Part shown: positions 1 through 11,667 of the stretch, in pieces
Layout of the letters: every line of letters begins with the position of its first letter
Numbering within the stretch: the first letter of the stretch is position 1
Assembly (NCBI GenBank): GCA_022539475.1
Contig: VCMS01000179.1
Coordinates: forward strand, 1 to 64,000
Source of the DNA: Gracilaria domingensis
Taxonomy: Eukaryota > Rhodophyta > Florideophyceae > Gracilariales > Gracilariaceae
Direction of reading: 5' to 3'
DNA length: 64,000 nt
Made by a program: the position numbers and the translations under genes
Notes under the pieces: generated by a model
Database searches by the model: none
What the model was told of the DNA's origin: nothing
Seen by the model: the letters and a program-made list of their open reading frames with translations, nothing else

Positions 1-715
1 CATATCCTCTCATTCTCTCAATCCATCAAAATCGCCTTGACGGTAGATTCATCCAGGGGTTATTTCTAATGGCAGTCTGTTCCGAAACAGGAGAGCTCGC
101 TTCGAAGCAGTTACGACAACTTTGCATCTCGGCATATTGAACTGATTAATATTCCAGAAATTCGAGAGACTGTAGTCAGAGCCTAAGCACTGCATGAATC
201 ATCCATGTTTCTATTGCAGGTGCTTAGAAGAGGATGATCCGCGTCAGTTCATTTCGAACGATACGTACTCACAATCAGAACTTACAAACGCAAATGGTGG
301 ACTTCCATGCATGCAACTTTTTCTGTCAGAAGTTTGCTTTAGATTGTCCCGACGAAGGGCAAGGTTACTTGAATGGAACCTTCACCAAGGCAGATCTCCT
401 TTGAATGATGGAGGCCAAAGCATACAAAGACATTGACATATTTTCCTTTATGATGGAATTCTTTGAAATCTGATGGGGAGCGCAGGACACGGCCCCAATC
501 AGAAAAATTTTCTCTCAGTACTCGGACGTTGCTTGGAATAATTATAGGTGCATTAGTGGGCCATGATGTAATGAAAGCTCTATTTCGTCTCTTCGGTGGC
601 AGATTGAAGCCTCCAAATGCTGCTCGACAACGTAGTCGGCAGCAATTCATAGCTCTGGAAGTGGAACTCTGAAGTTTTATAACGGCTTCTTACAGAAGAA
701 GAACTAACACCTTTG
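1..715 (+). pseudogene. Decayed Plavaka/Tnp2-like transposase fragment
   Basis: This stretch is a diverged relic of the transposase found intact further right. Blocks such as the 'acaactttgcatctcggcat' region near 119, 'catttcgaacgatacg' near 249 and 'ttttctctcagta' near 507 line up in order with about 16,490-17,100 of element 1. The reading frame is destroyed by many indels and stops, and the short open stretch 463-672 corresponds to a non-coding frame of the intact gene. It is the oldest copy of this family in the window, or a related family, and its 5' part lies off the left edge. Confidence 0.7.
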
Positions 716-1760
716 GCAGCATTTTACGGTATCTCCACAACACGTCGATTTATATCTTCTCTTGTATTGTTGCTGACAGGCCTTGTTACCGAGAGGCGAA
801 GCGATAGGAGTTCAATATTGGAACTATTTGTCATGTGCTACAAGCCCAAGCATGCCGGGCTGAAGGGTTTTCATAACTACCATATGTTTTGCTTTCAACT
901 ACCACTCTGGTGCGTTTTTTCTTCCATAGATTTTTATACTGAATGAATTTAGCATATAGGAGCTGCTACAGCCCCGTTCTCTAAACCTGTGAGGATCTGT
1001 GTAGTTAGCTGATCAAAATCCATTTGGTTCTTTTTAGTGTTCCGCAGAGAATCCACTACCACTATAATTCAGGGATTCTATGATCGTTGAAGGCCTTCTG
1101 TGCTGTTTACCAGCCCGTCAGAACGAACCAATTAAATTTCGATATTAGCGTAAAAAGCCAGAGCCGATGGGCTCATGCTAGACGATATTACTCATCTACA
1201 TCATCGGTGAATTTGTATCTTCACCGAAAACAAGGTGGCGAGTATTTTAAGTAGCTACCTACTGTCATCACTCTGTTTATCTGCAGCTCATCCCGGCGCA
1301 TTACCACTTTCGTGCGTGAGAGTGTTGAGGCGCTTTCGTAGTTCGTCACCGTGCTGCTCTGAGCAGTGTAAATAGTGTAGTTTGTCAATAAGTACACAAC
1401 TTGTAGCAAACACATGGTCGTGAGTTTTTTTTACTAGATGAGCATCATTTGGATACGAAAACTAGTTGAGTCTTGTCTAATGAATGTATATTGTGCTTGC
1501 AACAAAAAAACTGTGAGTAATGCATCAAACTGTGTTTTGGGAGGTTTGGAAACGCTGCAAAACGGTTTAAAAATTTGTCTGTGAACAGGTGGTTGTAGTG
1601 GATTTAGACTTATGCCAGTAATCACTGCGCTCTCGAATTGTGCTTTTTAAGAGCTTATAATACTCGAGATATACTCTCATTGATGTATAGCCGGCGTTGT
1701 ATATACAGCTCTTTTACCTCCCGCCAATCCACGTGGCCAGCAGCGTTCACGTGTTGGCGG
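716..1760. other. Unassigned AT-rich stretch
   Basis: I see no convincing coding region, repeat or RNA gene here. It lies between the transposase relic and the first palindrome array and could be decayed interior of the same old element. Confidence 0.3.
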
Positions 1761-1782
1761 GCAGGTGCACCGTAATGAGTGC

Positions 1783-2190
1783 GGGAAGTGTGGAGGAAGG
1801 TGTTTTGGGAGGTCTCTGCATGGTGCCAAAATATGGCCAGAACGTGCGCGTGGGCGTGGGGGGGGGGGGTCGGTTGGGTTAGGGTGGCTACCCTAACACA
1901 ACCGGACCCCCCGTCCGCGGGCACGTTTTGGCCGGTTTTCTAAAAAATGTGCTTTTTTATGCCTGCGGGCGGGGGGGGTCGGTCGTGTCAGGGTAGGTAC
2001 CCTAACACGACCGGACCCCCCGCCCGCGGCACGTTTTGGCCGATTTTTTGAAAAATGTACGATTTTATGCCGCCGGCGGGGGGGTCCGGTCGTGTTAGGG
2101 TACCTACCCTAACACGACCGACCCATCCACCCGCGGGCACGTTTTCGCCTCATTCTGGTAGCGTCCACAGACCTCCTAAAACACACACCG
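1783..2190. repeat. Palindrome array A (3 units)
   Basis: Three successive palindromes are centred near 1,888, 1,996 and 2,102, each built from GTGTTAGGGT..ACCCTAACAC flanked by G-rich and C-rich arms. They are separated by a roughly 40-bp AT-rich spacer of the form CACGTTTTGGCCGATTTTTTG. The block is bounded by inverted versions of a GGAGGxxTGTTTTGGGAGGTCT motif (about 1,791-1,822 and 2,168-2,195). It is the same array type found in elements 1 and 2, but more diverged, with imperfect centres. It marks an old element copy here. Confidence 0.85.
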
Positions 2191-2589
2191 CACGCAACGC
2201 CAGCCAAAACGTAGCGCATGCTGTTCGAGCTGAAGCGCCTCGCTGACGCGCGCGAGGGCGCGCATTCCCGTGTGCGGCGCACTCCGCGCGCGGCTGTCTC
2301 GCGCCGCAGAGCTGTGCGTCGTCGATGTGACGTGGCGCGCGACGCCTTCCAATGTGCGCATGTTGCGCGCTTCAGTCATTTTATGCGCGCTGTACGTGCA
2401 GTACAATTGCGCTAGGCTCCTTCGCGCTCCACCCTTGCGTGCACTTCCGCGTGGGGATCGCTGCCGTTGCCCGTCATCACTGGCACCCCTGCCATACCGC
2501 CCGTAAACCACGCCCTCCGTTCGCTCACGGACCTCGCTTCCTGCCTCCCGAACTTTCGCGCGCGCCACTCGTTCACCGTCGCCGCCATC
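2191..2589. other. GC-rich stretch, no supported gene
   Basis: This is a very GC-rich segment with several overlapping open frames on both strands and no recognisable domain. It may be the promoter or 5' flank carried with the lectin relic that follows, since a signal-peptide-like hydrophobic run is encoded just downstream near 2,625-2,682. Confidence 0.3.
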
Positions 2590-2599
2590 CGCCGTGAGT

Positions 2600-4192
2600 C
2601 GTCGTCGACGCCGCGTCTCGCGCCGATTTGCGTGCTGCTACTGCTGGCTGCCAGAGCCCTCGCGTTGCCGTCGCTGCTGTAGTGACAGCAGCAAAACCCG
2701 CAGCTATTCCAGTTTCTCTACCTGGGCGCAGGAGGCCCGGACCTCTTCTTTCGGCACCCGAACGAGGCCCATCGCCGCCGGTGACCCCGTCTCCGACGGG
2801 TTTCAGCTGGGCACGACCATGATCACGCGCAGCCGCACCGGTCGCGACGTGGTCCTCATCATGTCGGCGAGCCAGTCAAATTAAGCGCTGTTCTACAACG
2901 ACATTGCCACCGATACGCAAAACTTCAACGGCTACTTCGACGTGGAGTTCGATACCGTGCGCGATTCGCATGACCCTGCCAATGGTATGGACTTCTTCTT
3001 TTTGTGGGACCGCCCGAGGTTAGGCTATGCCATGGGTATTGCGCATACATTTGTGGGGCTTGGCATCATTATCGACACCTTTTCCAACTCTCGAACGCGA
3101 AATGTGGCCCATATGTACGTTTATGTGTCGGACGGAACCAAGCAATGAAAGCCTGACACCGATGGCGCGGATACCGAGCTTTTCGAGGGCTGCTCGCTTG
3201 AGATGAACCACCCGATTCGCGTGTAAGTCCAGCTGCTCGGTGGCAATCTTCACGTGGGCGTCGCTATGAACCCACGCGCCCCACAACGCTGGCATACGTG
3301 CTTCAAGGTTTGGGGTGTGCAGCTGCCATTCTCTGGTGGTGGCTTCCTCGCACTCCCTGCTGAGACCGGCCATTTCTTTGCCAATCATGAGGTCCATGAC
3401 GCCGTCTTAATTCATGAATCCGCTCAGGTTGCCCACACTTATCGATCCGACTACTATTCGCAGCAGTATGGCGCCGGTTCTGCTTCCGGAACTACGGACC
3501 GACCACCGTGGTCTGTGACAGCAACAACAGCGGAAACAGCATCAACAACAGCAGCAGAGCGATAATTCGCGCGGCTACGTGCCGCCGGCTTTCAATGGTA
3601 GCTCCAGTGGTGTAGCAATGACAGCACCGCCCCTGCTCCGCCTCCGCATCGCACCGATCTGAACCCTACCACGCGCATGCACCGCAGAGAGGACGCCACC
3701 TCGTCGATCTCAGGCTCTTCAGACCTGCAGGTGTACGAGGTGTACAACTCTATGACGTCCATTTTCAAGGGCCTCGGCGACGAGAATGCGCAAGAAAGAA
3801 AGCTTCGACTGGAGGGTGTGCGCCAAATCATTGCGCAACTCATTCGCGAGATGGAGAAACAAAAGGGCGACATGTGGCAGTTGGTGGCCGTTTTGAAACC
3901 TCTTAAGGCTACTGCAGGCGACTTGTCGCGTGCTTCGGGCAGGTTTTCTAGCCAGTTGCAAGGCCTTCATAACTCGCGGCGTGCGCTTAAGTAGAAGACG
4001 CATAACATTTCTGATTCGCATGATGATCTGAACGAGGAGTTGGTGGATCATCACGAGAGCATCACCGAGCAGTCTCCTGGCGGAAGTGGTACCCTTATCA
4101 TGTTCGTAATCATTCAAGCGCTTTTGAGAGTTGGCGTATACCATGTCAATAAGATGTCGTTGGCCGTGCGGAAAGTGCATCGAATGGTCTAA
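2600..4192 (+). pseudogene. L-type lectin (ERGIC-53/VIP36-like) pseudogene
   Basis: Pieces of a legume-like cargo lectin of the early secretory pathway appear in order but in broken frames. A hydrophobic leader lies near 2,625-2,682. Carbohydrate-domain sequence runs about 2,730-3,148 and contains FHGL-like 'FVGLGIIIDTFSN' and 'YVYVSDGT'. The domain continues at 3,150-3,400 after stops, with 'LFEGC', 'W..CFKV' and 'LPAETG'. An alpha-helical coiled coil follows (3,677-3,994), and a last hydrophobic segment with a basic tail lies near 4,085-4,190, as expected for a type I ER-Golgi lectin with a luminal stalk. In-frame stops at about 2,882, 3,146, 3,222 and 3,992 and frame changes argue that it is non-functional. 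Introns could explain some of the breaks but not the stops inside conserved blocks. It sits between an element-type array and an element right end, so it may be captured cargo. Confidence 0.75.
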
Positions 4193-4198
4193 CACCAC

Positions 4199-4696
4199 GA
4201 GAAAATGTTACTGCCAGCCTTTGGGCGACATCATTGGCACGTCGAGGGAAGCAAGATTATCCTGAAAAGCCGTCACTGATGCACTCTATCGTCGTCATCA
4301 GAATGTGGTCGCCGGTTCCGAGTTCAGACCATTAGCTTTCTGTTCTTCTTTTATACACATGCACCCCGGGTGATGATGCAGAGTTAACGCGCTTTCATTC
4401 GGCATGAACAGATGGAACACATGCGTCTGGTGCTCACCCAAGGTCTCAAGCACAGCATCCCCCAACGAGTAACTACCGACGCGTACACCGCACGCATGTA
4501 AAGGCGATTACAACTAGCTTCAGTTGCGTTCAAAGCTTACTTGGATTACCTAGAATGAGCTAAAAGGGACCGCGCTTCCAAGTGAGTGGCGCGCGATTGA
4601 GTTATTCATAGTCGTTGGACGGTCACCAGGTAGATACGTAAACACACAGATTAGCCGAACCTCTTTGCCTAACTGCCTAAGCTCTACTTTTCAACC
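4199..4696. other. No gene seen
   Basis: This spacer lies between the convergent lectin and ECM29 relics. I find no supported coding sequence, repeat or RNA gene. Confidence 0.3.
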
Positions 4697-7600
4697 TCAA
4701 AAGCCCCAGCCTAAACTATGATCACGAAATGCCAACGCCGTGCATAGTTTAATTGCAACGGATCGCACCCAAGGCTCGGAATCTTCGTTCCGAGACCTCT
4801 GGATCGCAATTAGCGTGTCTTCTACAATCACACCCTTCATTGCCGTAGAATCCTTGGAAACGTTGACCAAGTGATCAAGAATTGTTAACCCACTATTTCT
4901 TAGCACTTTATACTTGGGTTCGTGAATGCCGTTTTTGCTGAGGTTTACTAATCGTTTAATCAATGCCTCAGTGCGCTCCAGGGAGTTTCTAAATTGCAGT
5001 TCATGTTTGGAGAAACGTTCGGACAACTTCTCAATGGCTTGAAGTACAGTTAGTCGAATGTCCCAATCGTTCTGCATTAATTCTTCAAACACACACAGCA
5101 AATTAAGTACGTGTTCTTCTAGCTTCTCAACGCCCGCCACCCTTGTGATTGAAGATTGCAGGCACTGAATCGCTGCTTTGCACAATAGCTTTTGCGACTT
5201 TCGCGTTTTGTTCCAAGCATCAACAGCATCTGCATCAGACCCAGTTTCCCACACCATCTGTGACACATTTGGTACGCTAGCGTTTACATCCGACGAGTTT
5301 GGAGACACGAGCTCTGACAAGTGGTCCCTGACTTTCTCGTACAGGCAAACGGTTTCTCGGGTGTTAACCAGCACCTTCCTCGCCGCATCAATTGCTGCAA
5401 TTCGATAATCCTTCTTCCCTCGATCAGATTCGGACAGCACAGGCTGCACAACAGCTACGCTCCCTCCGCACGACTCCCACAAAGATGCGCTTGAACAGAA
5501 ATCTGCCAAAGACCCAATGGCCTCAATTGCAACATGCTGTCCTTTCCAAATATGACCTGGAAGCACCGCTAACAACGTTTTTGCGCTTCGCGACATGTAC
5601 TGTACATCGACAATGTCATTTGAAGCGTTCGTGAGGTCCCCTAGCGTGGCTGCGGCGTTCCTTTTCACGCGGTACTGAGCAGAAGTAGATAGCCGTTGCT
5701 CACATATTTCAACAATCGCCTTTGCGTACAAACGAAGCCCGGCCTGAGTACTTGGCGCACCTTTATTCCAGGCGTCTTTCCAGTTCTTGCTGTCATCTCC
5801 TCCGTCGTCGTCTGTTTCAGGGCGCCCCATGTATGCGAAGGGCCGTATAGAGCTTGCGTGCTGCTGGGTCGTATCGGGCGCCATCCGACACAACCCAGCA
5901 GCGAGAGACGAGGCAAGCGCGCGATCCCGAGGATACTCCGATGTGGCCTTCTTGCTAATTTTGTTTGCAATACTTTGCAACTTCATCGACGCGACACAAC
6001 TTTGAACCTCTGCCAGCGGCCTTACACCATGCCTTTCGAAGCATTGCGTTGCGCTCCATGCCCGCAGCGCTTGCCGCTGAAAACTGCAGCTTTGCAGCAT
6101 ATGGTTCCATGACCACTGCTCTGGATTGCAGAACGCTCGACATCAACCTTGCCGTCGCTGCACGCGTAGGAATTCCCACTCCTACGCGAGCCAATCGTGC
6201 CAGATTCGGAACCACCTCCGCCGCGATTGTCTCGTCAACTTGCCCTATGAGCCTTTCAATCGACTCGATCAAAGAGGACGAGGACATACTCGATGCAGTG
6301 ACCAGAGCGTTTTGCAGCTCCTCCGGTGAGGCTACATGATACTCCGCGTAGTTTAAGATTTGCGGCTCGAGCTCTGTCGCAACGTCCAACAGATTCGCGA
6401 TCAAATCCGGCACAGACGACCGCAAGGCCGTTCCTCCATGTCGTGTGATCTCGGACAGAGTCTTTGACACGAGCGCTCTCACCTCCTCGGCTCTGTGTGT
6501 GAAGGACGTCATAAGCACAGACAGTACAACGTCAACGGCTTGAGCCGATTCCTCTTCACCCAAATAGTTTGGATTACGTAGATATATCGAAAGTTCCGAG
6601 AGTGCCCTTCCAGTGCCTTGAGCACTCTTTCGCACACTTTCCTTCATATCATCCATAGCCCTCAGTGTGTAGTACCAGAAATCCTTTAAAGAGTCCTTCA
6701 CCTCCTCCCATGTGCGGGAGGCAAGAACGTCGCGAAGCGCGGCGCACCCCGCTTCTCGCGAACGCCATTGCCGGGAAACGATTGACTTGATGCAGTGGTC
6801 CGTCACTGCAAGCAAGTTCGCCTTGATCGCCTCGGCCACTGAGCCGTGACCAGAAGTCTTGACCACCGCGGATATAATTGAGCGCATAGCAATGCGAACG
6901 CTCTATATCGGGTGATGGCAGTACACATACAAGCGCAGCAAAAGACTCTTCACGTGCAGTCGAAGCTGTTCGGCGGCGATATCATTATTCAAGAGGGAAC
7001 TGCCAATGCTGCGCGCTTGCGACTGTTCCAGGTTGACCCATGTCTTGAGCCGGACTACAGAGCTCCTCGTTGGTACCAGAGCGCGCGCCAGCCGTGTTGG
7101 ATTCCACTTCCACGCCGCTGAACTCGAGAAACACTCCTTGATTGCCCGGGACGATCACCGCAGCCCGCTCGCCGGCGGTCAGAGACCGGACGAGGTTTCC
7201 AACAATATCTTGCTGACCCTTGGGGGGAAGTATACGATATTGGAGAGCGCGTCGCAGCAGACGGCGACGAGAAGCGCACAAATACAACTCCCAAGGCAGA
7301 CTGGGGGGCAATGAGCGAGAACAAGTCTTGCAGCTCATGCCGTAGCGCGCGTGCCACCTGCTCGCCCAGCGAGGGCGCGTTCGAAGCCAGCAGCACCACC
7401 GCCAGCGCGGCTGCAGCAGCCGCTGCTGCGCGGTGCTCAGCGCGGCTCGCAGCGCGTGCAACGCGTCCGCGTCGGCGCGCAACAGCACGTGCAGATTGGC
7501 GGCGGGCAGCAGCTGCAACCGGCGTGCCGGCGCGAGCTGCTGCACTAGGCAGCGCAGCGCAAACAGCAGATATGCCGCCACGGAGCAGCTACGCGGCTAG

Positions 7601-8170
7601 TGGCGCTCGCAATGCGCTCCGTACACTGCGATAATGGGCGCAAGCGGCGGGGGTGGCTCCCGCGCGCTAGCGCGGCGTGGCGCGCGAGTTTGCGCCGGCG
7701 CATCCCGGCAGCGGCGAGTTGCATGACGCGTGGGCTGGCGTTGGAGGCGGCGAGGACTTCGATAAGGCGCGCGTGCGTGTCAGCTAAGGAGAAGATGTCT
7801 TCAGCCCAGTGTACGGCGGTGGCGCACGCCGGCTCTCACAGCGGGCGCGCGTCGAGCATGGCGGGCATGAGCGCGCCCAGCGCGGCGGCGCGAAATGGCG
7901 ACGAGTCGCGCGTGCTCAGCGACACGAAAAGCGACAGCGTGACCAGCGCCTACTCGGCGGCGGTGGGCACGGGCGGCGGGGGCGCCAGCGCGCTCGCGCT
8001 CGAGGAGAAGCGCGGGGCGGCTGTGGGGTCGGCCAGCAGCAGCGACGGGATGCGCAGCGCTAGGTAGAACAGCGCGGTGTAGCCGCTGGCGCACAGCGCG
8101 TCGCGGAGGAGCGGCGCGCCTTTGGTGCAGGCACCCACCGCACGCGGCAGCGGACGGCGTAGAGAGCGTT
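4697..8170 (-). pseudogene. ECM29: ECM29 proteasome adaptor, partial and frame-broken
   Basis: ECM29 is a HEAT-repeat scaffold that binds and stabilises the 26S proteasome. Several minus-strand frames together give its central and C-terminal part. About 8,140-7,600 holds a GC-rich helical region. About 7,581-6,985 ends in 'EELCSPAQDMGQP', matching the family's YKELCSLAxDxxQP block. About 6,887-5,990 contains 'QWRSREAGCAALRDVL', 'RAMDDMKESVR', 'LEPQILNY', 'VGVGIPTRAATARLMSS' and 'MEPYAAKL', all ECM29 hallmarks. About 5,990-4,697 is a 400-residue helical C-terminus. The shift from one frame to the next near 6,010 falls inside a conserved helix, so it looks like a real frameshift. The N-terminal several hundred residues of the usual roughly 1,800 are absent. 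The copy is therefore partial and probably dead; long conserved stretches suggest recent decay. Confidence 0.8.
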
Positions 8171-8529
8171 GTGACCAGCGCCGGTAGCAGGCGCGCCAGG
8201 ACGTGAGCTGAGAAGAGTAGCGATATAGAAATAAATGACGTGGAACTGGTCCAAATCATAATTGCGTTGTATGATCTGGGTCCAATGGAGACCATATTTC
8301 GTCATCATTATCTCTGCTGCTACATTTTGTACCAATAACGATCCATAGAATACAATACGGCAAGGCATCCAAATGGCCACTGTACTGTACACGCCCATTA
8401 TACGGCCAATTAAATCTATTTTGGAAATAATTACGGCCACTAATCGGCCATTTATAGCCCTAAATTGATGTTCATATGGGCGAAGTCTTGAAGAGAGCTA
8501 AGGAGCGCGCATGATGCCCCCTTGGTTGG
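8171..8529. other. No gene seen
   Basis: This AT-rich spacer lies between the head ends of the ECM29 and LCB2 relics. No coding or RNA feature is supported. Confidence 0.3.
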
Positions 8530-9812
8530 TTGGTTCATCCAGCGTACACGCCCATTCAGGCCGATGTCACTCCCGCGGCCGAGCATTCTTCCATGTCTCC
8601 GGACCCTACTGCCAGGGTTACGAGGTTTCGTAACTTGGGCAGGTGCAATTACCTGGGGTATGCTGAGGTTCTTGGAAGTGTTCACTCGTACGTCACCGAT
8701 GTCTTAGATCAGTGTGGTGTCGCTTCGTGCAATGTGTCTGTGTCTACGGGGCGCTCTGAGCTTGTACGCAAGCTGGAGCGCACGGTCGCCAAAGATTTTG
8801 GTAAGAAAGATGCCATCGTGGTTGGCACCGTCCTTACCACCAACTGGCAGATCATCCCAGCTATTGTGGGTAGGGGCGATCTCGCCATCTCCGGCCTGAT
8901 GAATGACGCGTCTGTCATGGTCGACGGTCGCTCATTCGGCGCCAGGATTCGCGTGTTTGAACATAATTTGGCAGAATCGTAGGAAAGTAATATTCTTGTT
9001 GGCATTGCTACGGGATACCCTGACAAGAGCCCTCTGTGGAAACGAATCATGACGGTTGTCGAGAGTATGTACTCAGTGGAAGGTCAGATGTGCAATCTTT
9101 GCCAGGTTGTCGCAGTCAAAAATAAGAATGATGCCTGCTTATACGTGGATGAGGCGCATTCCATTGGCGCCCTTGGACCGACCAAACGAGGTGTTTCGGG
9201 GCATCATCACTGTGATAGTGTAGATACGCGTAGTATTGATATTATGATACGTACCTTCACTAAATCGTTCAGGACCGTTGGAGGTTACTTCTCTTCCGAA
9301 GGTGCTCTAACTGAACGTATTTTCGCGCTTTCTCCAGCTTCTCTCTATGCGTCGGCATCGTGTCCTCCGAAATCGTTGCAGCAGGTGCATTCGAAAAGGT
9401 TAGGACTGAAATAAAGGACGAAAGTGGATCTGTATCATTCGGGAAGATGAAGGAAGCGTTCCCAAGCTTCTGTGGTGGATGCCGTGCGGATGTTTACGGG
9501 GTAACCGACACGGGAGTGATGACTGCGTACATCGCGCGATGGAGCAACTGCGAGTTGGTGGCAATGAAGCTGAGCCTGACGCTGCTGCGGGAACAGTACC
9601 GACACGAAAGGCATCATCTCCAACAGGGCTAGTTTGGCGAGAGGATGAAACTGTTCTGGGGTGTGATGAGCGCGCTGCCAATGGTTGTGGTGTCCAACGC
9701 GCGGGAGGCGGAGGGCGCGAAGACGGCACCGGCGATGTGCCGTGAGTACATGGTCGGGCTGTACCTGGAAGCGGCGGGACGCACGACGAAATCGGTAGGC
9801 GACAGCGAGTGA
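8530..9812 (+). pseudogene. LCB2: Serine palmitoyltransferase LCB2-like pseudogene
   Basis: The translated pieces match the PLP-dependent LCB2 subunit, which condenses serine with palmitoyl-CoA in the first step of sphingolipid synthesis at the ER. Visible blocks in order are 'NYLGYAEVLGS', a divergent glycine-rich segment, 'TNWQIIPAIVGRGDLAIS', 'GARIRVFEHN', then an in-frame TAG at about 8,980. Further blocks are 'VVESMYSVEGQMCNL', 'DEAHSIGALGPTKRGV' and 'TFTKSFRTVGGYF', which retains the PLP-binding lysine of the TFTKS motif. After about 9,410 the frame is lost and the C-terminal region is scrambled. The N-terminal membrane segment is missing. Stops and substitutions at usually invariant positions make this a pseudogene. 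Confidence 0.8.
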
Positions 9813-9879
9813 TAGGTGCAGTCGGCGGGTCTCTTCTCGCGGCAAAGAGCGCAAAGTAAATAAAATTTGCTTCTAGAAT

Positions 9880-10228
9880 TCTAAGGTGGGGAGCCATGAT
9901 AGATGAGAATGAATAGCAGGGTGGTTGACATGAGATGAGTTGCGACTTGCATCGCCACTTGGGAGAAAATGGAAACGCAAACTAGCACGAGCGCAGATTT
10001 GAGAGAGGGTCGGGGAAAAGAGTGGATGGGGTGGTGCGGCGAAGTAGAACCTCTACAAAAACTAAGAGACCCAAGAATTAAACTGCGCGAGATGGAATTC
10101 AATATTCCAAAATTTCTTAATTTTTTGAGTGCCAGCCTCTGCCACCCGCTCGCGCGCCCCAAATAGCCCAAAAACTAGCTTAGTTTCTAAAGCGAACAGA
10201 CTATATTCCACTTTGCAGAACACAGACG
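9880..10228 (+). mobile_element. Solo right end of the CGTCTGT-type transposon (relic)
   Basis: This segment aligns with the last 350 bp of element 1 (35,330-35,654), element 2 and element 3. It contains the shared blocks 'gggagaaaatgga', 'cctctacaaaaactaa', 'tttcttaattttttgagtgc' and the terminal TGCAGAACACAGACG at 10,214-10,228. The sequence diverges from all other copies immediately after 10,228, which supports that position as the terminus. With the transposase relic and array A to its left, it can be read as the right edge of an old element copy whose interior now holds three host-type gene relics. Confidence 0.8.
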
Positions 10229-10240
10229 AGAAGGATCATT

Positions 10241-10951
10241 TTATCTCTTTTCGATAACGTTCACCCATTCATCGACAGGTTTCTTCTTTCTATCCAGATC
10301 CGATCTCTTCGTTATAGTTTGTGATGCTCTGATATAGGCCGGACGACATTCCGGATCATCGCGGATTAACAACATCAAACGCGTAAATTCCGACAAAGTA
10401 AACGGCTTCTGCTTAACTGATTTTGCTTTCGGTTTTGCGTCTTCTTCTACGGTCAGGTCGACTGCAGTCGATTTCGAAATTCGACTTTTCTTCTCTGGAG
10501 TACTCCTACTTCTCGCTGGATTCTCCGCTTTGCGCTTCGAGCTGCTACGCATTACAAGCTCGGGAAATCTTTTCACTTTCTCTACTACTTCAGACGGTTG
10601 GCACGAAGAGATTTCGCGCAAGGCGGGTATAATGGGAAGCGGTGGATCTCGGTAAACCAATGCCCATTTCTTCTCAAATGTGGGATAATTCCATTCTTGT
10701 CCTTCGAGAACGGCGCGTATGGTTGAAAGACCTCTTTCGACGCAGTTATCGTAAATAAAAACGGTCAGGTGAGCTATAAGTATTGGCTTACCATTTGGGG
10801 TTTGTTTGAAGTGTTTGCCGACTTCCCAGAACTTGTAGATTTCTCTTAAGTTTTCTACTGACAGACTGCAGAGGAAAACATACGCCTTGTGCATCTCACT
10901 GTCTTTGCATACTGCGGCGAGGACCGTCGGCGTAGGTTGTGGGGAACCCAT
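10241..10951 (-). CDS. Uncharacterised basic protein with nuclear-targeting-like tract
   Basis: This is an intact minus-strand frame of about 236 residues from the methionine at 10,951; the frame stays open to 11,191, but the upstream part looks like 5' flank. The N-terminal 120 residues look globular and hydrophobic-patterned ('YVFLCSLSVENLREIYKFWEVG', with F/W-rich segments). The middle is a basic, S/T-rich linker with 'SSSKRKAE' and 'PEKKSRISK' clusters that resemble nuclear localisation signals. I do not recognise a family. Its stop codon lies only 12 bp from the relic right terminus at 10,228, so the old element inserted just beyond its 3' end, or the gene belongs to another transposon. 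Confidence 0.5.
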   Translation of the reverse strand: MGSPQPTPTVLAAVCKDSEMHKAYVFLCSLSVENLREIYKFWEVGKHFKQTPNGKPILIAHLTVFIYDNCVERGLSTIRAVLEGQEWNYPTFEKKWALVYRDPPLPIIPALREISSCQPSEVVEKVKRFPELVMRSSSKRKAENPARSRSTPEKKSRISKSTAVDLTVEEDAKPKAKSVKQKPFTLSEFTRLMLLIRDDPECRPAYIRASQTITKRSDLDRKKKPVDEWVNVIEKR

Positions 10952-11667
10952 ACTTGCATGTAGGCCGATGGATTGCGACAAGATTCGGATGGCAACGAAA
11001 AAGAGTATGCGAGAACGAGCCGTCCGAGTATGCGAGAACGAGCCGTCCCAAGTGAGAGTGCTGGAGAGTCCGTGGAGAGTCGTGGTGGTGCGCTCCAAAA
11101 GTAAGCGAAGCAGCTGCAAAAAAACTGCATTCTGACTCCTATGCCACGTACGCATGGAGCCTGAATGCCGTGACAGGCGGTTCTTTGTCACTGCGATCCC
11201 CTAGGATTGAATCAAAGGAAAAGTCACATAGCTTTTAAGTTTTGCGAAATATGTCTCTATTCTCGTGATAACGAGCAAAAAGTTCAAATACATGAACCCC
11301 CTTTTGCATCGTGCAAACAGCACAGGCAAGAGTCGGAGACAGCCCTTTAGCGGCTCATACCTTCCTGGGCAGGGCAATCTGGAACATCGCCTAATTTGGA
11401 ACAGCGGGCCAGTGGAGCCCAATACTGCCCCTTATAGGCCGTAGTAGCCCCCCAATTGACTTTGAGAGAAGGGCGACAGTAGTCTAGACTTCTTCAGAGA
11501 TGCGTAGAAAGTTCAAACGAAAAAGCGCGCACTTCCGTCAATGACGCTGTATTCTCTTCTACGCGTCTTCAGCAACAATCGTTGCTCTTCTTTACGGTAA
11601 ACGATACGCAATTCAAACAAAAACGTGCTAAAATGAGTGTCCCAACGAACAACCCTCAGCGTATACA
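10952..11667. other. No gene seen
   Basis: I see no supported gene. A short direct repeat 'gtatgcgagaacgagccgtcc' type sequence occurs twice near 11,008-11,050. Confidence 0.3.

Noticed and set aside
2176-2568. Minus-strand 130-residue Arg/Ala-rich frame
   Set aside because: GC-driven open frame without recognisable features, bordering the array.
7311-8067. Alanine/arginine-rich plus-strand frames
   Set aside because: They lie opposite the ECM29 relic in a very GC-rich segment and have no domain content.
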